Shown in pieces: positions 33,908 to 40,899 of a stretch of 40,899 nt of DNA. The stretch is taken from contig JAGXFZ010000018.1 of assembly GCA_024637055.1 (NCBI GenBank), forward strand, positions 1 through 40,899. The letters are read 5' to 3'. The position numbers were made by a program, and so were the translations under genes. The stretch is from Gracilibacter sp. (lineage in GTDB: Bacteria > Bacillota > Desulfitobacteriia > Desulfitobacteriales > Syntrophobotulaceae). Every line of letters begins with the position of its first letter. Position 1 is the stretch's first letter. A model generated the notes under the pieces. That model saw only the letters and a list, made by a program, of their open reading frames with translations, made no database searches and was not told the origin of the DNA.

Positions 33908-35710
33908 ATCCTACTATCAGCAGAAAATATAACCAAAAGTTATAATGAGAAGAAGTTATTACACGAAATCTCCCTTTATTTGAACGAAGGCGATAAAGTG
34001 GGTGTTATCGGTATCAATGGAACGGGAAAATCCACCTTCTTAAAAATAATTGCCGAGATTGAAACATCTGACAGCGGAACTATCACCAAGCCTTCTGGGG
34101 TGAGGATAGGATATCTGCCCCAAAACCCTGTCTTTGGTGATAACATTTCCGTTCTAGAACAAGTATTCCAAGGCTCTTCTTCCGAAGTGAAAGAACTAAA
34201 AGACTATGAAGCGAAAACTATTCTTACCAAACTTGGAATCACAGAATTCGAGGCAGATGTTAGCTTGCTATCTGGAGGAGAAAAAAAGCGGGTGTCCATT
34301 GCCAGTGCCTTGGTTAACCCGAGTGAGATACTTATTTTGGATGAACCTACCAACCATCTTGACAATGATATGGTTCAATGGCTGGGGAATTACCTATATA
34401 AGTTTACCGGTGCTATCTTAATGGTTACTCATGACCGCTATTTTCTTGATAGGGTTACTAACCGCATCGTAGAAATAAGTAAAGGTAGTCTTTACAGTTA
34501 TCAAACCAACTACACCAAATACCTCGAGCTCAAGGCCGAACGAGAAGAGATGGAAATCAGCACTGAGCGCAAGAATAAAAGTATCTATAGAAAAGAACTT
34601 GAATGGATTATGCGCGGAGCCAGAGCCCGCAGCACTAAAAGTAAAGAGAGAATTGAGCGGTTCGATAAGTTAATCTCTAGGGAAAAACCTACCGCTAGGG
34701 AGAAACTTAACCTTAACTCCGTGACTACCCGTCTTGGGAAAAAGACGATAGAGATAAACAACATCTCCAAGAGTTTCGGTGGCAAGCAGTTGATACAGGA
34801 CTTCGAACATATCGTTCTGCGAGATGCTAGAATAGGGATAATCGGGAAGAATGGATGCGGGAAATCTACTTTATTGAAGATCATCACCGGTGAGGAAGTT
34901 CCCGACAGTGGTACAGTAGTCCAAGGGGAGACTGTGAAAATAGGGTACTTTTCTCAAGAATCTGAAGAGATGGACACCTCTTTACGGGTAATAGACTATA
35001 TTCGAGCAGTCTCAGAAAATATTGAAACGGTGGATGGAAATTTAACCGCTACTCAAATGTTGGAGAAATTTCTTTTTCCTGCAGATCAGCAATGGAATAC
35101 TATTGGAAAGCTCTCAGGAGGAGAGAGAAGAAGACTCTATCTACTACGGATCCTTATGGATGCTCCAAATATTCTACTCATGGACGAGCCTTCGAATGAT
35201 TTGGATATCGATACCTTGGTGATTCTGGAAGATTATCTAGAAGGCTTTAATGGTGCAGTGGTAGTAGTTTCCCATGACCGCTATTTTTTAGATAAAGTAG
35301 TTGATAGGATATTCGAATTCCAGGATGATGGTAATCTGAAACAATATGTTGGCGGGTATTCTGATTATCTTGAGCAATGTACAGCTCACACTAATCAGGA
35401 AAAGCTAGAATCCTTAAGCTCACAACAATTATCTGAGAGAGATATTACTACCCAAAAACCAACGAGAAATAAGCAGACTAAATTCACCTATAAAGAACAA
35501 CTAGAGTATGAAGAGATAGAAGATGTTATCGCAGATCTGGAGGCACAACTTATCGTATTAGAAGAAACTATCCAGTTGGAAGGCACTAACTATTCAAAGC
35601 TACAAGGGTTAACGGTTGAGAAAGAACAACTTGAAAAAAACATGAATGAAAAAATGGAGCGTTGGGTGTATCTTAATGATCTGGCGGAGCAGATTGCGGA
35701 GAGAAAATAG
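33908..35710 (+). CDS. ABC-F ATPase (Uup/YfmR type) with apparent ATC start
   Basis: This 600-aa cytoplasmic protein has two ABC domains and no TM part. ABC-F proteins act on ribosomes. Domain 1 has GINGTGKST and LSGGEKKRV, domain 2 has GKNGCGKST and LSGGERRRL, each with DEP(T/S)N and a basic linker between (RGARARSTKSKERIERF). A C-terminal coiled coil (about 515-600) is typical of Uup/YfmR. The first usual start codon, TTG 33980, would remove the first strand before Walker A. The frame upstream encodes LLSAENITKSYNEKKLLHEI, the normal family N-terminus, back to a stop at 33899-33901. Only ATC 33908, 7 nt after GAGGTG, is suitably placed. A lost base in a GTG start is the alternative. Confidence 0.9.
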   Translation: MLLSAENITKSYNEKKLLHEISLYLNEGDKVGVIGINGTGKSTFLKIIAEIETSDSGTITKPSGVRIGYLPQNPVFGDNISVLEQVFQGSSSEVKELKDYEAKTILTKLGITEFEADVSLLSGGEKKRVSIASALVNPSEILILDEPTNHLDNDMVQWLGNYLYKFTGAILMVTHDRYFLDRVTNRIVEISKGSLYSYQTNYTKYLELKAEREEMEISTERKNKSIYRKELEWIMRGARARSTKSKERIERFDKLISREKPTAREKLNLNSVTTRLGKKTIEINNISKSFGGKQLIQDFEHIVLRDARIGIIGKNGCGKSTLLKIITGEEVPDSGTVVQGETVKIGYFSQESEEMDTSLRVIDYIRAVSENIETVDGNLTATQMLEKFLFPADQQWNTIGKLSGGERRRLYLLRILMDAPNILLMDEPSNDLDIDTLVILEDYLEGFNGAVVVVSHDRYFLDKVVDRIFEFQDDGNLKQYVGGYSDYLEQCTAHTNQEKLESLSSQQLSERDITTQKPTRNKQTKFTYKEQLEYEEIEDVIADLEAQLIVLEETIQLEGTNYSKLQGLTVEKEQLEKNMNEKMERWVYLNDLAEQIAERK

Positions 35711-35815
35711 TCTACCCAAATAGAGAAACATTTTGTCCAACCATGAATATAAATAGACATAGAACCTAGTTTTAGTGTGAAAAAGAGAATTATTGACACT
35801 CAGGAGTGGTTAAGG

Positions 35816-36667
35816 ATGAGGAAAGTTAGGATTATTACTGATAGCACGAATGATCTTTCCACCGAAATTCTTCAAGAATACGAAATCTCAATTGTTCCAT
35901 TGTACGTAGACTTTGGTGAAGAAAGTTACAAGGATGGTCAGGAACTGACGACTGATAGCCTTTTTCAAATGGTTGATGAAAAAGGGATACTGCCTAAGAC
36001 TTCGGCTCCTTCACCCTATGATTTTACAGAGGTGTATAAGGAATATATCAATCAAGAGTTCGACATTGTTATGATTACCATATCCTCTGAGATATCATCA
36101 ACTTACCAGAATGCAGTTCTGGCTGCGTCGGAATTTCCACCTGACAGGATTTGGGTAGTAGATTCCAGAAGCCTTTCTACTGGAATCGGAATACTCGTGA
36201 TGGCTGCTGGGGATTGTGTTCGGAATGGGATAAGGGCTAAAGAAGTAGCAGAAACGATAAGGGAAATGACTCCTAGAGTTAATGTTAGTTTTGTGATCGA
36301 TACCCTTGAATACCTTTATAAAGGTGGAAGATGTAACGTCGTAGAGAATCTAATTGGCAGTATGCTTAAAATCCGTCCGATCATCGGATTAGCTGATGGC
36401 AAGATGATAGTAAAAGACAAAGTGCGTGGAGATAAGAAAAGAGCTTTAGATAAGATGGTCAGGGAGTTATTGCAAAAAAATGATTCAATTGATTTAAGCC
36501 GAGTTCTCATCACCTCTTCTCAGGGGAGTGAGGAAGAAGTTAGCTATCTGAAGAACTGTTTAAAAAATGAGTTACCAACCACAAGTATCTACACTACCTC
36601 TGCTGGATGTGTAATTTCCAGCCATTGTGGTCTGAAAACTGTCGGCCTAATATATTTAAGAAAATAG
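35816..36667 (+). CDS. DegV family fatty-acid-binding protein
   Basis: This 283-aa protein of the DegV/FakB fold binds a fatty acid; FakB proteins deliver it to the kinase FakA. The N-terminal RIITDSTNDLS, PKTSAPSPYDF near 75, a SSTYQNA segment near 98 and the C-terminal CVISSHCGLKTVGL segment are family features. ATG 35816 has AGGAG 9 nt before it. The frame opens 13 codons earlier without a signal. No FakA gene is nearby. A hairpin follows the stop. Confidence 0.9.
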   Translation: MRKVRIITDSTNDLSTEILQEYEISIVPLYVDFGEESYKDGQELTTDSLFQMVDEKGILPKTSAPSPYDFTEVYKEYINQEFDIVMITISSEISSTYQNAVLAASEFPPDRIWVVDSRSLSTGIGILVMAAGDCVRNGIRAKEVAETIREMTPRVNVSFVIDTLEYLYKGGRCNVVENLIGSMLKIRPIIGLADGKMIVKDKVRGDKKRALDKMVRELLQKNDSIDLSRVLITSSQGSEEEVSYLKNCLKNELPTTSIYTTSAGCVISSHCGLKTVGLIYLRK

Positions 36668-36689
36668 CATATTAACTTACAGTATAATA

Positions 36690-36717
36690 AAGTAGCTGAG
36701 ATAGATGACAGCTACTT
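36690..36717 (+). terminator. Hairpin after the degV-family gene
   Basis: Perfect 9-bp arms AAGTAGCTG (36690-36698) and CAGCTACTT (36709-36717). The T tail is poor on both strands, so it is a weak terminator or a processing site. Confidence 0.45.
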
Positions 36718-36870
36718 GAACTCTTTAGAACATTTGTTATACCTACGAGACAACTAGTTATTTTAACTTGGTTTTTACGGATAAGGTATAATTATCAAGA
36801 TTAAGAGTATAACAAACCTATCTCACTATAATTAGACTATCAAACTATTACGACAGGGGAATGAGTTATT

Positions 36871-37824
36871 TTGATACGAACCTTTGGATTTAAAAAGGAC
36901 TCGGAGGCATATATAAACTTTGATTTAAAAAGATTGGATGATTATGACCTTCAATGGTACTGGGTAGATTTAGATAATCCTAGTGAATCTGAGATAAAAT
37001 TATTAAATAAGCACTTTGATTTTCATCCTTTATCTATTGAGGATAGCATTTATTCATTGAACAAACCAAAATTAGACTACTATGAAGGATATAGCTTTTT
37101 TATCTTAAATGCATTAAGAAGTGGTACTTTAGAACCAATGGAGATTTCCTTATTTGTTGCAAATAACTATATTGTATCGTTCCATACAGAAAGTTTAGAT
37201 GAAATAAATCAAGCTTGGGAACGAGTTACTGGAGACAGGGCTAATTGGGACAAAGGGTCTACATATGTGGCACATGAGATATTTGACAAGATAGTTGACA
37301 ATTTTTTCCCGGCTGTATCCAAAATTGAAGACCAGCTAGATAGTTTATATTCAAACGAAGAAAATAAGTCTACTCATCAATTATTAGACGAAGTATTTCA
37401 TTTAAGAGGGGATTTACAGAAGCTACGGAGAGTAATATCCTCGATGAGAGATTTATTGTATAGAATATTGAATTCTGAACGACTTGAAGGCTTTAAAGAG
37501 CAAAAAATATATTTTTCAGACATACATGATCATTTATTAAAACTATTGGATATGGTTGAGGCAAGCAGAGAAATAACTTCGGACTTACGAGATAGTTATT
37601 TATCGATTAACTCAACCCGTATGAATACGAATATGATGGTTCTAACCGTGATAACTACAATTTTTATTCCATTAACCTTTATTGCTGGAATATATGGTAT
37701 GAACTTTGAAAACATGCCGGAATTGAAATGGCAAAACGGTTATTTTATAGTTTTAGGTACAATGACGTGTATCGGTATATTGATGTTCTTATGGTTTAAA
37801 CGCAAAGGATGGTTTGATTCATAA
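36871..37824 (+). CDS. corA: CorA-type magnesium/divalent cation channel
   Basis: This 317-aa protein has a large cytoplasmic N-terminal domain (1-250) with long helices and two C-terminal TM helices (about 255-276 and 291-311). The diagnostic YGMNFE sequence, holding the GMN selectivity motif, follows the first TM, and the protein ends in a basic tail (KRKG). CorA pentamers pass Mg2+ or other divalent ions. TTG 36871 is preceded by AGGGGAATGAG. It is a single-gene unit, with a TATAAT box at 36787-36792. Confidence 0.93.
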   Translation: MIRTFGFKKDSEAYINFDLKRLDDYDLQWYWVDLDNPSESEIKLLNKHFDFHPLSIEDSIYSLNKPKLDYYEGYSFFILNALRSGTLEPMEISLFVANNYIVSFHTESLDEINQAWERVTGDRANWDKGSTYVAHEIFDKIVDNFFPAVSKIEDQLDSLYSNEENKSTHQLLDEVFHLRGDLQKLRRVISSMRDLLYRILNSERLEGFKEQKIYFSDIHDHLLKLLDMVEASREITSDLRDSYLSINSTRMNTNMMVLTVITTIFIPLTFIAGIYGMNFENMPELKWQNGYFIVLGTMTCIGILMFLWFKRKGWFDS

Positions 37825-37979
37825 AGATTTTTAATTATTTTCCTTAATATTATTTAATTTAAAGAATGGCAGAAATATAGTCATGATTTATTCATTTGAT
37901 CCTCCCCAATTATGTATTCTGATTAAGCTTATTCTTAGGAAAGTTAATGAACTTTATACGAAGTTTTTGGAGGTAACCT

Positions 37980-38282
37980 ATGGAAAAAATCGTTTTGACA
38001 CAAGAAAAAGAAACCTTGCTCATCCCGCTGTTTGGTAAAGCAAAAGAAATGAATAAAGAATCTCCTATACTAATTGATAGAAAAGCAGTTGAGATCTTAG
38101 ATCAAATTGAATATGATTTCTCTTTGCTTAATATTCCTGAAAAAACGAATATATTGATGTCTATTAGAGCCAAACTTATTGATAATTTCGTTCGTAATTT
38201 TCTATCAATAAATCAAGATAGTGTTGCCCTACATTTGGGATGTGGACTAGATAGTAGATATCATAGAATTGAGAACACGTAA
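37980..38282 (+). pseudogene. 5' fragment of a SAM-dependent methyltransferase gene cut by IS21
   Basis: The first 100 residues of a leucine carboxyl methyltransferase/TcmP-type enzyme are intact. The SAM-binding motif HLGCGLDSRYHRIENT comes at the very end, where the protein should continue for another 150 or more residues. GGAGG lies 7 nt before ATG 37980. The stop codon is made by IS21 end sequence starting at about 38280, so the gene is inactivated. The remaining 3' part should lie just past the far end of the element, outside the window. Confidence 0.82.
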
Positions 38283-38294
38283 GTATTCTCGCAG

Positions 38295-38371
38295 CATCCG
38301 GCCAGCAATCCTGTGACATTCGGCCAGGGTTCTTATAACATCTGGCCACTGTTCCTGAAACATCCGGCCAA
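38295..38371 (+). repeat. Left subterminal repeats of the IS21 element (4 copies, 22-bp period)
   Basis: The motif CATYYGGCCA occurs at 38295, 38317, 38339 and 38361, exactly 22 bp apart, or about two helical turns. These are typical transposase (IstA) binding sites in this family. Confidence 0.88.
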
Positions 38372-38435
38372 TAAACCGGCACCTCAAAAACGAAATCCTG
38401 TACAATGTAGTCAATATGTGTACGGGAGGAAGAAG

Positions 38436-39980
38436 ATGAGGTGTGAAGAACCAGTGAAGATTCTAGAAATCTTAAGACTGACAGAGCAAGGTTATTCTCA
38501 AAGAGAAATAGCTAAAAGTGTTAAATGTGGTAAATCAACTGTCGGAGGAATCCAGAGACGTTGCCGAAATTGTAAACTCCAATACGATGCGGCAGCTATG
38601 ATGACCAATGATGAAATCAAGAGATTACTCTATCCCGACAGCTTTGGTCAACCCATTAAGGTGAATCCGGATTGGCCTAGTATCCATGAGCGATTGCAAA
38701 AGAATAAGCGTCTTAACTTGCAATATCTCTGGGAAGAATACAAGGCAGAGAATACCGATGGCTTAAGCTATAGCAGGTTTTGCCAACGTTACCTTGACTG
38801 GAAAAATGAGTCTGGTAAAAACGTTATTATGGTACAGAACCGTGAACCAGGTAAAGAACTTTTTGTAGATTGGATGGGCGACAAGCTGGATTGTGTATTC
38901 GATAGCTCAACTGGCCAAAACCTCACAGCACACTTTTTCGTGGCTACTCTGGGAGACAGTTCCTATCCATACGTGGAAGCCTTCCCTGATGAGAAATTAG
39001 ATAAATGGCTCATTGCTCATGTTAATGCACTTAGGTATCTAGGCGGTGTTCCTCAAGTCATTGTTCCAGATAATTGTAAAACTGCTACGACAAAACCCAA
39101 TTATTATGATCCAGTAATAAATAAATCATACTGGGAATTCGCTAAAAATTACAAAGTGGCTATATTACCAGCAAGAGTTCGTGAACCACAAGATAAAGCA
39201 TCGGTAGAAAGTAGCATCGGTTGGCTAGAAACGTGGCTTTTAGAATGGCTACGTGGTAAACGTTACTTTGGATTTGAAGCACTAAATACTGAAATACAAT
39301 GTCGTATGAAAGAGTTGGTCAAACGGCCTTTTCAAAAACGCAAGGGTAACCGACAGAGTGTTTTTGAGACATTGGATAAACCAGCTTTGCGGCCGCTACC
39401 ATACACTCAGTTTGAGTACGCAGATTACATTGTGCGTAGAACGCCAGCGAATTACCATGTTGAGTACGACTGCTTTTATTATTCAGTGCCCCATGGCTTG
39501 CACAAACAGTTGGTAACCATTAGAGCTACAGTAACAACCATAGAGATCCTAAACGACAATAGAGAGCGTGTAACATTACATCAAAGGCGTTATACAGGAT
39601 CAAGGTATATAACCAATCTTAGCCACATGCCACCCAATCATCGCCATCAACACGATGCCAAAAACTTTGATGGCGCGAAATATCGTATGTGGGCTAAGAA
39701 TATAGGTGTACAGACTTATGCTGTAATTGACAATCTGCTGTCTTCTCAAATTACCGAAGAGCAAGCTTACCGCTCTTGTATGGGGGTATTGCAATGCTCC
39801 AAGAAATATGGCAATGCACGGTTAGAAGCTGCTTGTATTAAAGCTATCGCTATGAATTCCGGGACTTACTCTACCATAACCACCATACTTAAGAATGGTC
39901 AGGACAAAGTTCCCGCTACTGTAACAAGTAAGCCAACACCCAAGCATACTAATCTACGCGGCTCTGAAGCCTATGTTTAG
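38436..39980 (+). CDS. istA: IS21-family transposase IstA
   Basis: This 514-aa DDE transposase has an N-terminal helix-turn-helix (YSQREIAKSVKCGKSTVGGI, about residues 19-38). The integrase core has the acidic residues in FVDWMGD (near 146), VPDNCK (near 212) and DKASVESSIG (near 253). The C-terminal part is basic. ATG 38436 has GGAGG 6 nt before it. An upstream frame from 38313 runs through the subterminal repeats and was rejected. istB follows 11 nt after the stop. Confidence 0.95.
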   Translation: MRCEEPVKILEILRLTEQGYSQREIAKSVKCGKSTVGGIQRRCRNCKLQYDAAAMMTNDEIKRLLYPDSFGQPIKVNPDWPSIHERLQKNKRLNLQYLWEEYKAENTDGLSYSRFCQRYLDWKNESGKNVIMVQNREPGKELFVDWMGDKLDCVFDSSTGQNLTAHFFVATLGDSSYPYVEAFPDEKLDKWLIAHVNALRYLGGVPQVIVPDNCKTATTKPNYYDPVINKSYWEFAKNYKVAILPARVREPQDKASVESSIGWLETWLLEWLRGKRYFGFEALNTEIQCRMKELVKRPFQKRKGNRQSVFETLDKPALRPLPYTQFEYADYIVRRTPANYHVEYDCFYYSVPHGLHKQLVTIRATVTTIEILNDNRERVTLHQRRYTGSRYITNLSHMPPNHRHQHDAKNFDGAKYRMWAKNIGVQTYAVIDNLLSSQITEEQAYRSCMGVLQCSKKYGNARLEAACIKAIAMNSGTYSTITTILKNGQDKVPATVTSKPTPKHTNLRGSEAYV

Positions 39981-39991
39981 GGGGATGAGTG

Positions 39992-40750
39992 ATGATTAAT
40001 CAAACCCTAGACAAACTTAACAGTATGAAACTGAGGGCTATGGAGCAGGAATACCGACGACAGGTTGAACTACCGGTAAATGCTGTTTTACCCTTTGATG
40101 AACGTCTGGCCATGATTATAGATGCTGAGTGGCTGGCTAAGGCTAATAACCGATTACAAAGATTCCTGCGAGAAGCAAACCTAAGAGAACCGACTGCAAA
40201 TCTTGAGGATCTTAACTTTGATGCCAAAAGATGCCTCGATAAGGCATCGATCAGCCGACTTGCAGACTGCGTTTGGATTAAAGAGGGCAGAAATCTAATC
40301 GTAACCGGGGCTACCGGAACCGGCAAGACCTACCTGGTCAGTGCCTTCGGTAATGCCGCTTGTAGGAAAAGCCTGAAGGTTCGCTCTTACCGTGTTAACC
40401 GACTACTTACTGATCTGGCTATTGGGCGGGGAGATGGTTCTTACAACCGTCTACTCAATGATCTGAAAAAACCTGACCTGCTTATCTTGGATGACTTCGG
40501 TATGACCTCTCTTGACCATGATTCCTGTCGCGATCTTCTGGAGGTTGTTGATGATCGTCATGGCAGAAAATCTATCGCTATCTCGGCTCAACTACCGGTA
40601 TCGAAATGGCATGGTGTTTTTGAAGATGCCACCATTGCTGATGCAATACTGGACAGGCTGGTCAATAATGCTTATAGAATAGAGCTCAAAGGGCCAAGCT
40701 TAAGACCACACAGTCCTCAAATTGAAGGAGGTGATGGCACAACTAAATAA
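39992..40750 (+). CDS. istB: IS21-family helper ATPase IstB
   Basis: This 252-aa AAA+ protein selects the target and stimulates IstA. It has Walker A GATGTGKT (near 104) and Walker B LLILDDFG (near 164), plus an N-terminal helical region (LDKLNSMKLRAMEQEYRRQV). The start is ATG 39992, after GGGGGATGAG. A GTG directly before it is within 3 nt and less likely. Length is usual for the family. Confidence 0.95.
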   Translation: MINQTLDKLNSMKLRAMEQEYRRQVELPVNAVLPFDERLAMIIDAEWLAKANNRLQRFLREANLREPTANLEDLNFDAKRCLDKASISRLADCVWIKEGRNLIVTGATGTGKTYLVSAFGNAACRKSLKVRSYRVNRLLTDLAIGRGDGSYNRLLNDLKKPDLLILDDFGMTSLDHDSCRDLLEVVDDRHGRKSIAISAQLPVSKWHGVFEDATIADAILDRLVNNAYRIELKGPSLRPHSPQIEGGDGTTK

Positions 40751-40784
40751 TCTATGTTAGACTCCAAGCATGAGGTGCCGGCCT

Positions 40785-40899
40785 TTGGCCGGATAAGATA
40801 AGAACGCTGGCCGGATACTGCAGGAACGGTGTCCGGATCTTTCGGGAATGCTTGGCCGGATGTCATAAGAATGCCGGTCTGAATTGACGAGAATAAACA
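40785..40899 (-). repeat. Right subterminal repeats and terminal repeat of the IS21 element
   Basis: Inverted copies of the left motif (TGGCCGGAT or a variant) have their GGAT at 40791, 40813, 40835 and 40858, with spacings of 22, 22 and 23. A degenerate copy (CCGGTCT) follows at 40874. The last 12 nt match the left end inverted. Confidence 0.85.

Larger units (their letters stand above)
38280..40899 (+). mobile_element. IS21-family insertion sequence
   Basis: The element carries istA and istB in the usual order and repeated subterminal sites at both ends. The outermost ends align: TATTCTCG at 38284-38291, and its inverted copy within CGAGAATAAACA at 40888-40899. It interrupts a methyltransferase gene on the left. 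The right end coincides, as nearly as can be told, with the window edge, so the target duplication cannot be read. Both genes are intact, so the copy may be active. Confidence 0.9.

Noticed and set aside
33980-33982. TTG as the start of the ABC-F protein
   Set aside because: It would begin about ten residues before Walker A and remove a required strand; the upstream codons encode the family N-terminus.
1-40899. CRISPR array, rRNA genes or prophage modules
   Set aside because: No regularly spaced direct repeats with unique spacers, no rRNA-like sequence and no phage structural genes were seen.

Overview
The window reads as chromosomal DNA of an AT-rich anaerobic Firmicute (Clostridia, Peptococcaceae-like). 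The basis is strong GGAGG-type ribosome binding sites with many TTG/GTG starts, SpoIIIE/FtsK, CvfB, RsgA, DUF1540, DUF2062 and DegV proteins, and several ferredoxin-type Fe-S proteins including a LUD/CCG (lactate-utilisation-like) pair. No taxonomic search was possible. Both edges lie in mobile DNA: a tyrosine recombinase is cut by the left edge and an IS21-family element fills the last 2.6 kb. This would fit a contig that ends in multi-copy repeats.

Layout. 1-760: 5' part of a tyrosine recombinase with a large inverted repeat over its ribosome binding site. 763-942: tRNA-Trp with a consensus promoter and terminator. 1070-4114: PHP phosphoesterase and a two-TM FtsK/SpoIIIE translocase. 4222-12759: a 2845-aa cyclic beta-1,2-glucan synthase. 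12821-20533: DUF1540 protein, SPFH protein, Fe-S/LUD pair, DUF3846 protein, CvfB, a voltage-gated K+ channel, a wHTH-like/ferredoxin protein and a 41-aa orphan protein. 20746-24146: ABC exporter, DUF2062 protein and a PabC-like enzyme. 24185-28392: a TetR regulator with a NitT/TauT-type ABC importer whose binding-protein gene is separated from the rest by a convergent menA. 28453-28956: an apparently non-coding, highly structured transcription unit. 29121-37824: membrane protein, RmuC, a frameshifted small membrane protein, RsgA, YgbA-like protein, cyclase-family protein, an ABC-F ATPase, DegV and CorA. 37980-38280: a methyltransferase gene cut by the IS21 element.

Three observations stand out. 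(1) Positions 28488-28952 look like a stand-alone structured RNA of about 460 nt, with a TTGACA-17-TATACT promoter, an 11-bp stem closing across about 260 nt, two mutually exclusive 5' stems and a 14-bp terminator hairpin. I could not match it to a known RNA class. (2) The TetR gene and the distant binding-protein gene carry the same operator (TGAAT-N4-RTTCA) at the same place just after matching promoters. That makes tetR, the ATPase, the permease and the binding protein one regulon wrapped around menA. (3) Two unrelated genes (CvfB and the ABC-F ATPase) appear to start at ATC: each has a good Shine-Dalgarno 7 nt before an in-frame ATC, and no ATG/GTG/TTG gives a full-length family protein.
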